From positions 1 through 51,609 of the forward strand of contig JANWWP010000058.1 of assembly GCA_025055575.1 (NCBI GenBank): a stretch of DNA of 51,609 bases, written 5' to 3'. The notes beneath the pieces are model-generated. The model was not told the DNA's origin, ran no database searches, and was given only the letters and a program-made list of their open reading frames with translations. The position numbers and the translations under genes are program-made. This DNA is from Flavobacteriales bacterium. Lineage in GTDB: Bacteria; Bacteroidota; Bacteroidia; CAIKAF01. Positions 1 to 9,700 of this stretch are shown piece by piece; within the stretch, counting starts at the first letter, position 1; every line of letters starts with the position of its first letter.

Positions 1-17
1 AACGACGTCTGAATTCC

Positions 18-578
18 ATGAATACCTTTTCCATGAATTTAGCCAAATATTTGGCGTACAACGCCCAGGCCAACAATTTATTTTTGAAAAACCTGCAGGA
101 ATTTAAAGATCCACCTGAAGTTAAGAACCGTTTAAGCCATCTGATGGCGCATATCCTTTTTGCCCAATATGTGTGGGCAGCGCGCGTGGAAGGCTGGGCG
201 CCCCGGTTTCTTCCCCTGGATGTTGAAAGGGTCATCCTTTCGCCACCAGCAGAATCCGAAGAAGGTCATCAGGAGCCGACAATGGCACACCTAGACCTGG
301 CCCAGTGGTCTGCACCGCCATCCTTTCCCGAATTTTTTAATGAAGTTTTGCTCAGGAAATTCCAAATGCTATTGGAAACGATTCCCGGCGACACTTGGGT
401 TCATTATAAAAATTTGCAGGGCGCCTCTTGCCGGAATATCTTTTCAGATATTGTGCTCCATGTATGTAATCACGGCACCCACCATCGTGCTCAGATGGCC
501 TTTTTAATGCGCCAGGCGGGGTTTCAGCCACCGGCTTCCGATTACATTCTTTTTGCCCGATCGGGGGGATGGATGTGA
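18..578 (+). CDS. DinB-family putative metal-dependent protein
   Basis: A 186-residue protein that looks like a DinB/YfiT-type four-helix bundle. These are usually metal-binding enzymes or thiol transferases of unknown substrate. The supporting signature is an N-terminal helix with His45 in HILFAQYVW and a C-terminal helix with His148, His152, His155 and His156 in HVCNHGTHHRAQ, followed by a GFQPPASDY segment; the family binds metal through three such histidines. There is no signal peptide, so it is probably cytoplasmic. The start is the ATG at 18. The window begins only 17 bases upstream, where AACGACGTCTGA could be the 3' end of another frame, so operon membership cannot be judged. The family call is good; the reaction is unknown. 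Confidence 0.8.
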   Translation: MNTFSMNLAKYLAYNAQANNLFLKNLQEFKDPPEVKNRLSHLMAHILFAQYVWAARVEGWAPRFLPLDVERVILSPPAESEEGHQEPTMAHLDLAQWSAPPSFPEFFNEVLLRKFQMLLETIPGDTWVHYKNLQGASCRNIFSDIVLHVCNHGTHHRAQMAFLMRQAGFQPPASDYILFARSGGWM

Positions 579-619
579 TGTTTTCGTGAAATTTCCGCGG
601 GTCTAAACCCACCCTGCCT

Positions 620-627
620 TAATTTTG
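620..627 (+). promoter_or_regulatory. -7 box TAATTTTG upstream of the C25 peptidase gene
   Basis: An exact match to the Bacteroidota -7 consensus TAnnTTTG. It ends 11 nt before the ATG at 639, so the mRNA leader would be only a few bases. No clear -33 TTTG is visible at the expected spacing. Confidence 0.5.
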
Positions 628-638
628 TAAATACTTAT

Positions 639-3600
639 ATGGGCGTTTCTCCGGACAACCTTAGGAGCCTTTGTGTTCACATTCTAATTTTTGCTTTTTG
701 CAGTGGTTTCTTCTTTCATAGGACATCGGCCCAATCCTATGGAAATGAATGGATTGTTCCGGATCAAGTGTATTTTAAGTGCCCGGTTTTCACGCAGGGG
801 ATTCATAAAATTTCCTACAGCACACTGCAAGGCGCCGGTTTTCCTTTGAATACGGATCCCAGGCAGGTTCAGATGGTGGCCCGTGGTCAGGAAATTCCTG
901 TTTTCATAGCCGGTGAAGCAGATGGTGTGTGGGATCCCGGCGACCATATTCTTTTTTTTGGTGAGCCCAACGACGGTCGGCTTGATACCCTTTTATTCAT
1001 GGATCCTAAGGATCATGCCACCCCGGCGCTCAGCTTGTTTTGTGACACCATCTATTATTTTCTGACGGTATCCGGCAACTTGAGCAACCTGAGATTTATC
1101 CCGGAGACGGACAACAATTTTCAGGCCTACGATGTGGCACCCTTCTACTGGGCTTTGGTTCGGCAGACTTTCAGTTCTGAATACAATCCCGGCCAGGTGC
1201 TGACGCACAATATCTTAAATCCCGCCTATACGGCGGGCGAGGGTTGGGCGGCTATTTTTAACGGAGCACAATTTTACACGCAGGGTTGGTCGGGCGTGTG
1301 GGCTGGCTACCAGAGCACGCTGTTTACGGCCGGTCCCAATGCCGAGTTCCGTATTCACATTGCCGGTGCCAACGATCCCCCAGATGCCGCGCCTTTGGAC
1401 CACCGGTATTTTGTCACTTTTGGCAGTGGCCAAAAAGATACCTCTATTTCTGCTTACGGCTTGGCCAAGATGGTGGTGACTTCTACGGGGGCCGGCTTGG
1501 CTTCCGCCGCCTTTGCCTATCGGGTGCACTTTTCTCCTTTCTATTCCATGAACACGCGCAACGCCTTGCTTCACGCGGAGGCGCGCATGCCCCAGGTGTA
1601 CAACCTTTCCGGTCGCCAAGATCAATATATGGAAATTCCGGACAATCCGGCCCAGTCCAAATACCATCTGAGTATTTCAAACTTTAATACCAATGGTTCG
1701 GTCCCCTGGCTTTTTGACCTGACGGGCCGTCGGATGGTGACGGTATATTCATCGGGCAGCGGGTTCAGTGTTCTATTGCCCAACGGTCCTGCTGGTCTCA
1801 ACCGATGCTTCCTCACTTCAGAGAGCCGTTTTATAGAAGTCACCACGTTGCGGCCTGTTCAGGTGAAGGGCTTTGCCACGGGCCGTTTCAGAAATTTCGC
1901 AGCCGAGTACCGCAATTTCAATTACTTGACCATCACGTCCAAAGCCTTATGGAACGAAGCCGAACAATACACCGACTACCGCCGACTGACGGGCTGGAAG
2001 GCCATCACTCTGGACTTTGAAGAGCTCACCGATCAGTTTGCATGGGGCATTCCGGGGCACCCCCAGGCCGTGCGCAACTTTCTGCGTTTTGCTTTGGATT
2101 CCTGGACCACAAAACCTGAACTGGTGTTTCTGATCGGCAAAGGCTATTCTCCCCCAACGGTGCGCTGGAGTCCGGCCTACTGGGCCATGAATTATGTGCC
2201 GACGCTGGGAAATCCGGCCACGGATAATTTATATGGTTTCAACCTCTACGGCACCAAAAAATTTCATGTGGGCATCGGGCGCTTGACGGCGCGAAATCCC
2301 GGCGAAGTATTAAACTACCTCAAAAAGGTTATGAACAATGAAGCCCAAAAATTTGAGCCCTGGATGAAGAGGGCTCTGCATTTTGCAGGGGGCTTCAGCC
2401 AGCAGGAACAGCAGGCTTTGTTGAATTATTTGAACGGCTACAAAGCCATTTATGAAGACACCCTGATGGGCGGAAGAGTGTACACCTTTTCCAAATCCAG
2501 CAACGCGCCTGTAAGCATCACCCTGGCCGACAGCATCAAAGGCCTTATCAACGGTGGGGTGGCGCTCATGACCTTTTTTGGTCACGCCTCCGGCAGCGGT
2601 TTTGACACCAACATTGACGACCCTGCGGTGTATGAGAATCAGGGAAAATGTCCAGTGGTGCTGGCCAACAGCTGTTTTTCAGGGGATCTTTTTCAGGACT
2701 ATTACACCGTGAGCGAGCGGTTTGTGCACGAGCCCTACAAAGGCGCTGTTGCCTTCATCGCTTCCAGCACAGTGAATTTGACGGCTTTCATCGCTCAATA
2801 TGGTTACGAATTCTACAAAAACATCTGCTGGCGCCGTTATCTAAAGCCTTTAGGGACAGCGGTTTCATTTGCCGGTGAAGCCTTGTATCATCAATCCCCC
2901 AATCCTTTTGGCAGGGCTTTGGCCCTGGAGATGGGCTTACACGGCGACCCCGCGCTCACCACCTATGGACTGCCAAAACCCGACCTGGTCATCACCCCGC
3001 CTTACATCCGCGCCATACCCCAGGTGGTGACCACCGATCAGGATAGTTTTTTACTTCAGGTGGCCGTGTTCAATGCCGGCCGGGCCATGACCGACAGCCT
3101 GGATGTGGAAGTGCGCCGAAAATATGCCAAACCGGGAAAACCGGATGACATTATTCTCAAAAGAATTCCACCGGTGCTCTTCTCCGATACCTTCTTTGTG
3201 AAGCTGCCTACAGATCCTATTCACGGCCCTGGTATTAACTACATCACCGCCACGGCGGACCCGGCCGATGCTGTGGACGAAATGGCCAACAACAACAACA
3301 GCGCCACCATTCCGCTTTTTATCGGGGCTTCAGAAATTTTTCCGGTGTATCCGCCGCGGTTTGCCGTTATTCCCAATAATACCACGTGGCTCAAGGCTTC
3401 CACGGGCGATCCTTTTGCGCCTGTAAAAAAATATAAATTTCAGTTGGACACCACCGACCTTTTTAACACGCCCTTTCTACGGGATACAGTGATCCAGCAA
3501 TCCGGAGGTGTGGTGAAATGGAAGCCGCCCGTTCTGTTCCAGGACAGTACTGTGTACTTCTGGCGGGTGGGCGTGGATTCTGCCAACACAGGGGTTTTTC

Positions 3601-5699
3601 ATAAGTGGCGCGAAAGCTCCTTTGAATACATTCAGGGAAAGTATGGCTGGGGACAATCCCATTTTTATCAGTTTAAAGACAATGACTATCTCTACACGGT
3701 GTACAACCGGCCTTTTCGGCGCTTTGATTTTTCTCCGAATCTGAAACAACTGAAAGTGGTAACCATTGGCCAGCCCGGCGGGTTGGCGGCGCTCAATTAC
3801 TGCAAATACGACCTGGATGGCGTGTTGCAGGAATATGGCACGGGATGCGGCTTTGTACCTCTGCTGGCTGTGGCCGTCATCGACCCCACCACGCTGGAGC
3901 CCTGGGGAAGCCGTTGTAACGGATTGAACCCCAACAATGGATTTGGAAATCTCAACGACAACTGTGCCTGTCGCAACCGGGTGGAAAAACTTTTTTATTT
4001 CAGGCCTGACGTCACACCTTCAAGGGAAGCCCTCAAAGACATGCTGAACAACAGTGTACCCCTGGGCTATTATGTGCTGGTATTTACCTTGAACTCCACC
4101 AATTTTCAATATTTCAGCGGAGCCCAACTGCAGGCCTTTTTAAATCTGGGGGCAGATACCATTGTGCACCTGGCGGCCAATGCCACCAATGTACCCTATA
4201 TCTTTTTTGCTCGTAAGGGTTTTCCCGCCACCGCGCAGGAAGTGGTGGGCAGCGGACCTAATGACATGATCACCCTGACCACGGTGCTTCAAAACGACTG
4301 GAAATTCGGAAGAATCCAATCGCCCCTTATTGGAGCGTCCACGTCCTGGAAGTCCTTCCATTGGCGCACCCGCAGCGTGGAGCAGCCCACACAGGACAGC
4401 ATCAGTATGACCGTTTTTGGCATTTCGGGGGCGGGTAATTCCACGCCTCTGCTCACGATTGTCAATCCGGCCCAGGTGGACATCCCGGATTTATTTAACT
4501 ACGCCAATGCGGCTCAATATCCTTATTTGAGGCTGAGTTTCTTCACGCGCGACGACAGCCTCTACACGCCTTCGCAATTGCGGAGCTGGCGCATCCTTTT
4601 TGACGGGGTGCCGGAGTGCGCCCTCAATCCGGCCCTGGGTTACACCTTCCAGGACGATACTCTGCCCCAGGGCACTACACTCCGGTTGGCCGTGCCGGTT
4701 GAAAACATCGGCGACTATCCGATGGACAGTCTGGCCATGAAATATTTTATTGTGGATCCATCCAACGTATCGCATACCTACCTCAAAACCTTGGGACCTC
4801 TACCTGTGGGAGCTGTGCTCACGGACACTTTTAAGGTGAGCAACATGAGCTATCCGGATTTAAATGTGCTTTGGATGGAAGCCAATCCCTTTGATCATCC
4901 AAAACGGCAGCCTGAGCAGTATCATTTCAACAACATCGCCAGCCGGACTTTTCTCACCCTGAAAGATAAAATAAATCCCTTGCTGGATGTCACTTTTGAC
5001 GGGGTGCGCATCATGAACGGCGACATCGTGTCGGGAAGGCCCGAAATTCATATCTATCTTAAGGATGAAAATAAGCTGCTGTGGCTCAACGATACTTCTC
5101 TTTTTGAAATCTTTCTCAAAAAACCTACCGATAATGCACCTAAAAAACTGAGTTTCTCCCAGCCCGACCTCACTTTTTATCCCGCCACCTCTGCCCAAAA
5201 CCAGGCCCGTGTGGAGTACCGGCCTGACTTCACCGACCTGGATGGTGTATATCGGTTGAGCGTAAGGGCCCGGGACAGAAGTCAGAATGCCAGCGGGATG
5301 GGCAACGGGGATTTCGATTACAACGTGGAATTCCGCGTCGTCAACAAATCCACCATTACAGAGGTTTTGAATTACCCCAACCCTTTTTCCACAAGCACGC
5401 GTTTTGTTTTTACATTAACGGGAAATCGAATTCCCACTTTCATGAAAATTCAAATCCTTACGACCGACGGCCGCATCGTGCGCGAAATTTTTCAGGATGA
5501 GTTGGGGCCCATCCGCATCGGGCGTAACATCACGGAGTTTGCCTGGGATGGCACCGATCAATTTGGTGACAAATTGGCCTCTGGAGTCTATCTGTACCGG
5601 GTGATAACGGAGATGGAGGGAGAACAAATAGAAAAATCTTCCACGGCGGCCGACCGCTTTTTCCGAAAAGGATGGGGCAAAATGTATCTGATGCGTTAA
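639..5699 (+). CDS. porU2: Gingipain-family C25 peptidase, PorU2-like T9SS-associated surface protein
   Basis: A 1686-residue exported protein. Residues 1-32 form a signal peptide (hydrophobic core ILIFAFCSGFFF, cleavage near TSAQS). An N-terminal prodomain-like region contains ILFFGEPNDGR. The C25 cysteine peptidase domain spans about residues 430-760; the catalytic pair is visible as His649 in FFGHASG and Cys679 in ANSCFSGD. A CARDB-like beta domain follows at about 770-870, then long beta-rich regions, and finally a FlgD/T9SS type A-like C-terminal domain from about 1570 (LNYPNPFS to GVYLYRV). PorU proteins are sortases that cleave T9SS C-terminal signals. The length of about 1700 residues and the architecture fit the longer PorU2 type better than PorU itself (about 1100), so substrate and role are inferred. 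The gene converges with lspA and overlaps its end by 4 nt. Confidence 0.82.
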   Translation: MGVSPDNLRSLCVHILIFAFCSGFFFHRTSAQSYGNEWIVPDQVYFKCPVFTQGIHKISYSTLQGAGFPLNTDPRQVQMVARGQEIPVFIAGEADGVWDPGDHILFFGEPNDGRLDTLLFMDPKDHATPALSLFCDTIYYFLTVSGNLSNLRFIPETDNNFQAYDVAPFYWALVRQTFSSEYNPGQVLTHNILNPAYTAGEGWAAIFNGAQFYTQGWSGVWAGYQSTLFTAGPNAEFRIHIAGANDPPDAAPLDHRYFVTFGSGQKDTSISAYGLAKMVVTSTGAGLASAAFAYRVHFSPFYSMNTRNALLHAEARMPQVYNLSGRQDQYMEIPDNPAQSKYHLSISNFNTNGSVPWLFDLTGRRMVTVYSSGSGFSVLLPNGPAGLNRCFLTSESRFIEVTTLRPVQVKGFATGRFRNFAAEYRNFNYLTITSKALWNEAEQYTDYRRLTGWKAITLDFEELTDQFAWGIPGHPQAVRNFLRFALDSWTTKPELVFLIGKGYSPPTVRWSPAYWAMNYVPTLGNPATDNLYGFNLYGTKKFHVGIGRLTARNPGEVLNYLKKVMNNEAQKFEPWMKRALHFAGGFSQQEQQALLNYLNGYKAIYEDTLMGGRVYTFSKSSNAPVSITLADSIKGLINGGVALMTFFGHASGSGFDTNIDDPAVYENQGKCPVVLANSCFSGDLFQDYYTVSERFVHEPYKGAVAFIASSTVNLTAFIAQYGYEFYKNICWRRYLKPLGTAVSFAGEALYHQSPNPFGRALALEMGLHGDPALTTYGLPKPDLVITPPYIRAIPQVVTTDQDSFLLQVAVFNAGRAMTDSLDVEVRRKYAKPGKPDDIILKRIPPVLFSDTFFVKLPTDPIHGPGINYITATADPADAVDEMANNNNSATIPLFIGASEIFPVYPPRFAVIPNNTTWLKASTGDPFAPVKKYKFQLDTTDLFNTPFLRDTVIQQSGGVVKWKPPVLFQDSTVYFWRVGVDSANTGVFHKWRESSFEYIQGKYGWGQSHFYQFKDNDYLYTVYNRPFRRFDFSPNLKQLKVVTIGQPGGLAALNYCKYDLDGVLQEYGTGCGFVPLLAVAVIDPTTLEPWGSRCNGLNPNNGFGNLNDNCACRNRVEKLFYFRPDVTPSREALKDMLNNSVPLGYYVLVFTLNSTNFQYFSGAQLQAFLNLGADTIVHLAANATNVPYIFFARKGFPATAQEVVGSGPNDMITLTTVLQNDWKFGRIQSPLIGASTSWKSFHWRTRSVEQPTQDSISMTVFGISGAGNSTPLLTIVNPAQVDIPDLFNYANAAQYPYLRLSFFTRDDSLYTPSQLRSWRILFDGVPECALNPALGYTFQDDTLPQGTTLRLAVPVENIGDYPMDSLAMKYFIVDPSNVSHTYLKTLGPLPVGAVLTDTFKVSNMSYPDLNVLWMEANPFDHPKRQPEQYHFNNIASRTFLTLKDKINPLLDVTFDGVRIMNGDIVSGRPEIHIYLKDENKLLWLNDTSLFEIFLKKPTDNAPKKLSFSQPDLTFYPATSAQNQARVEYRPDFTDLDGVYRLSVRARDRSQNASGMGNGDFDYNVEFRVVNKSTITEVLNYPNPFSTSTRFVFTLTGNRIPTFMKIQILTTDGRIVREIFQDELGPIRIGRNITEFAWDGTDQFGDKLASGVYLYRVITEMEGEQIEKSSTAADRFFRKGWGKMYLMR

Positions 5700-6343
5700 T
5701 CCTGGGCGGCTGGCTGCCCTAAGGACTGAAATTGGCGGCGAAACAGGAGGCCCAAAACCACCCCGCATGTGATGGCGGCATCCGCCAGATTGAATACGGG
5801 TCGGAAAAACACAAAATGACCGTCAGGTCCGAATAAAAAATCGGGAAACCAGGAGGGCGCCTGCTCTCGGGAGAAATTTACCAGTTCCACATACAACATG
5901 TCCACCACACGGCCATGTAAGAAGCCATCGTAGCCACCTTCGGGCGGAAACATTCGGGCCACGGTTTCAAAATCAGAAGCTGAAAACAACAAGCCGTAAA
6001 AAGTGCTGTCGATCATGTTTCCTAAAGCGCCCGCCATAATGAGGCTCAGAGGAATAATGACACCCGGACCAGAGTTTTCACGGATATAGCGCGACAGCAG
6101 GTATCCTAAAAAAACGATGAGGCCCAGACGAAAGAGGCTCAGAAGGATTTTGCCCAAGGCGCCGCCAAATTCCATGCCGAAAGCCATGCCATAGTTTTCC
6201 ACAAAATGAAGCTGAAGGTAAGAACCCAGAACCGGCCGGGTTTCTCCGAGCGTGAAAGATGTTTTCACCCAAATTTTCAGAGCCTGGTCTAGTAAAATAA
6301 TGGAAGCCGTAATGGCTCCTGCCAGGCCCGCTTTTCTTCGGAT
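5696..6343 (-). CDS. lspA: Lipoprotein signal peptidase (signal peptidase II), non-canonical start
   Basis: This inner-membrane aspartyl protease cleaves prolipoproteins just before the lipidated cysteine. Motifs seen are VENYGMAFG, GALGNMIDS (first catalytic Asp) and FNLADAAIT (second catalytic Asp), with several membrane helices. The first conventional start in frame is a GTG at 6268, but it falls after the first helix and after the conserved LLDQALKIWV segment. The frame is open upstream to a stop at 6398-6400 and encodes IRRKAGLAGAITASIILLDQALKIW, a normal LspA N-terminus. No ATG, GTG or TTG exists there. I placed the start at an ATC (6343); an ATT at 6313 preceded by GGCAGGAG is the alternative. 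It lies downstream of the dksA-like gene, about 40 nt after its stop, and is probably cotranscribed. Family identity is firm; the exact start is not. Confidence 0.85.
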   Translation of the reverse strand: MRRKAGLAGAITASIILLDQALKIWVKTSFTLGETRPVLGSYLQLHFVENYGMAFGMEFGGALGKILLSLFRLGLIVFLGYLLSRYIRENSGPGVIIPLSLIMAGALGNMIDSTFYGLLFSASDFETVARMFPPEGGYDGFLHGRVVDMLYVELVNFSREQAPSWFPDFLFGPDGHFVFFRPVFNLADAAITCGVVLGLLFRRQFQSLGQPAAQD

Positions 6344-6383
6344 GGATAAGGAATCAGCGCCTGGATTCAGAGGCGGACTGTTT

Positions 6384-6767
6384 TTAACGGTTTTGTTTCA
6401 GCTTGGCTTCCATGCTCAGGGTGGCATGTGGCACTGCCAGCAGCCGTTCCTTAGGGATCAGTTTGCCTGTTTCGCGGCAAATGCCGTAGGTTTTGTTTTG
6501 GATGCGCACCAATGCGGCTTCCAGATTCTGAATGAATTTTTTTTGACGCATGGCCAACTGTCCGATCTCCTCACGGGTCATGATTTCGGAACCGTCTTCC
6601 AAAAGTTTGAATGTGGGGGATGTATCGTCGGTGGAATTGCTGTCTTTGTAATTGAAGGCACTTTGCAGGAGATCCAGTTCCTGACGCGCCTTTTGCAATT
6701 TTTTTTCAATCAGCTGGCGAAATTCTTCCAGTTCCTGATCGCTGTAACGGGTTTTTTCAGTGCTCAT
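6384..6767 (-). CDS. TraR/DksA-family regulator with degenerate zinc finger
   Basis: A 127-residue DksA-like protein. A charged coiled coil covers about residues 10-90. The C-terminal finger region begins YGICRETGKLIPKERL and ends VPHATLSMEAK. DksA proteins insert a coiled coil into the RNA polymerase secondary channel and tune initiation with ppGpp. Of the four zinc-ligand positions only the first is Cys; the others are Thr, Ser and Ala, so the finger probably folds without zinc. As far as I know, this degenerate form is common in Bacteroidota. The start ATG overlaps the end of ileS by 11 nt, so the two are translationally linked. The gene lies upstream of lspA. Confidence 0.88.
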   Translation of the reverse strand: MSTEKTRYSDQELEEFRQLIEKKLQKARQELDLLQSAFNYKDSNSTDDTSPTFKLLEDGSEIMTREEIGQLAMRQKKFIQNLEAALVRIQNKTYGICRETGKLIPKERLLAVPHATLSMEAKLKQNR

Positions 6768-9700
6768 AATGTGCTTTTTTAAGATTCAGACTAAACGATT
6801 CATTTTCTCCAATATCAAATTTATAGTCAAGATGTTCCTTGTCGCTCCATACCATTTTTTCGCCTAAAACCTCGGCGCAAATATAGTGGGAATACTCCTG
6901 AAGCGCGTCCCGGGTGAGGCCTTCTCCATACACTTCCAGAACGATCCGGTCGCTGACGTGCAGATTTAATTCTTTGCGCAGGTTCTGAATGCGGTTGACA
7001 ATGTCGCGGGCCAGGCCTTCTTTTATGAGTTCTGGAGTAAGTTGTACATCCAGGGCTACGGTGACGGTGCCACTGCTGGCAGAATGAAAGCCTTCCACAT
7101 CGGTGGCTATTATTTCAATATCCTCTTTGCTGAGGGTAAGCCTTTCTCCGTGGACGCTCAAGGTCACATGACCTTCTTTTTCCAGGCGGTGGAGTTCTTC
7201 CGTACCAAGACTTTTAATGGCCTCCGCCACAGCTTGCATCCGCGGTCCGAACCGGGGTCCTAAATTCTTAAAGTTGGGTCGGGCGCTTTTTTTAATCCAT
7301 GCGCTGTCATCCCGGGCGGCTACCACTTCTTTAACGTTGATTTCAGTTTTTAAAAGAGGAGCTATTTTTTCCACTCGAGCCGCTTCCCTTTCATCACGAA
7401 CAGGGATTATTAAGCGGGATAAGGGCTGGCGCACCCGGATTTTCAACTTTTTGCGGATGGCCAATGCCAGGGATGCAGATTCCCGGGCCAGTTGCATTTC
7501 GGCTTCCAGTTCCTCGTCTTTCTGAAGTGGCACTTCCTCCGGAAAGGAGGCCGCGTGGACACTCTGCCGGTCTTCCGGCTTTAGGCCCCGAAGCATTTGA
7601 AACAATTTTTCCGAATAAAACGGGGCCACAGGGGCCATCATGCGGCTCAGGGCATCCAGGCAGGTAAAAAGTGTATCATACGCCTCCACTTTGTCGGTTT
7701 CTTCTTCCGATTTCCAGAAACGGCGTCGGTTGAGACGAATATACCAATTGCTAAGGTCTTCGTTGATAAAATTCTCGATAGCGCGACAGGCCGGCAGGGG
7801 CTCATAATTTTCCAAGGCCTGGTCCACGGTGCGCAAAGTGTGATTCAGACGCTGCAAAATCCATAAATCAAAACGGTGGCTGCCTGTATAAGGGCGGTGG
7901 GTACTATAAGCTTGCGGACTATAACGGTCCACGTTGGCATAGGTGGCCAAAAAAAGGTAGGCATTGTGCACTGTGCCCATCACGCCGCGCAGCACTTCTC
8001 CAGGGCCTTCTGGATCAAACTTTAGATTTTCCCATGGATGGGCGTTAGACATCATGTACCACCGTATGGCGTCGAAACCTGTCTTCTGGGCCAGCGCCAG
8101 GGGCTCAATAGCATTGCCCAGACGTTTGGACATTTTGTTGCCGTTTTTGTCCAAAACCAGACCGTTGGCCACCACGTTTCGGAAAGCAGGCTGGTCAAAG
8201 AGAAGGGTCGCCAGCACATGCAAGGTAAAAAACCACCCGCGCGTTTGATCCACCCCTTCTGCGATGAAATCAGCCGGGAAATGCACCCTAAACTCAGCTT
8301 CATTCTCGAAAGGCCAATGCCATTGGGCATAAGGCATGGCGCCGCTGTCGAACCATACATCAATGAGATCGGATTCCCGTCGCATCGGCCGGCCCGATGG
8401 CGCTACCAGAACCCATTGATCGGCAAAAGGCTTGTGCAAGTCAATGCGGGCATAATAAGCCTCTTGAGATTCACCTGGGAGCCGTTTCAAGGGATTTTTT
8501 TCCATGAAACCAGCCTGGACGGCTTCGTCTAATTTTTCTTCCAGCTCGCTCAGCGACCCTATACAAATTTCTTCTGTTCCGTCTTCCGTGCGCCAGACCG
8601 GCAGAGGTATACCCCAAAATCGGCTGCGGGAAAGATTCCAGTCCACCAGATTTTCCAGCCAGTTGCCAAAGCGACCGGTGCCCGTGGAGGCAGGTTTCCA
8701 GCGGATTTGGGCGTTGTTCTTTATGAGGGCTTCCCGCGCTGCGGTGGTGCGTATAAACCAGGAATCCAAAGGATAATAGATGATGGGCTTATCTGTGCGC
8801 CAGCAATGGGGATAATTGTGTTCATACCAACCGGCCTGGAGTGCTTTACCTTCTTTTTTTAGCCGGATAACAATCCGTTCGTCCACGGTCAGGTATTTGT
8901 CGCGTCCTTGGCGCCGTGCCATTTCTTCCCGCTCTTCAGGGCTGTAATACTCCGCCTTGACGAATTCACCGGCGAAATCCGTCACTTCTTTTGTAAAGCG
9001 GCCCTGGCGGTCCACCAAAGTGAGCGCGCCCAGATTTTTTTGGCGGGCCGTGCGAAAATCGTCGGCGCCAAAAGATGGCGCCAAATGGACAATGCCTGTG
9101 CCCTCTTCTGTCGAAACAAAATCGGCCGTTACGATCCGGAAATTGTCGCCGGTATCAGGTGTTGCATAAGGAAGCAAGGGGTGGTAATACAGCCCTTCCA
9201 GAAGGCTTCCTTGGAAGGAGGCCAAAAGGCACCAGGATTTTTGGAATTCGCGGGAAGATAGGTGAATTTGATTCAAGAAGGTGCTTGCATCCACTTGATC
9301 TTCGGGCTTCAGGTAGCGGGGCAAGGCATCGGTGGCAATAATTATAGCTTGAACATCAGTTGTATATGGGTTCCTTATGCCCACCAGCTGATATTCTATT
9401 TCGGCATGAACTCCAAGCCCTGTGTTGGAAGGCAGAGTCCATGGCGTGGTGGTCCATGCTGCAGCGCCAATAGGGAGATCCAAAACCAGGCCGGCAGTTT
9501 CAAGAAGCCTTTTGCGGCTGGCCTCGTCCAGAAAAAATAAGGCGGTCACGGCCAGATCTTTCACCGGGCGGTAGCATCCGGGCTGGTTGAGCTCGTGGGT
9601 GCTCAAACCTGTTCCGGCGGCCGGAGAAAACGGTTGAATGGTGTAGCCTTTGTACAAAAAACCTTGAGAATGCAGGCGTTTGAGGATGTACCAAACCGTT

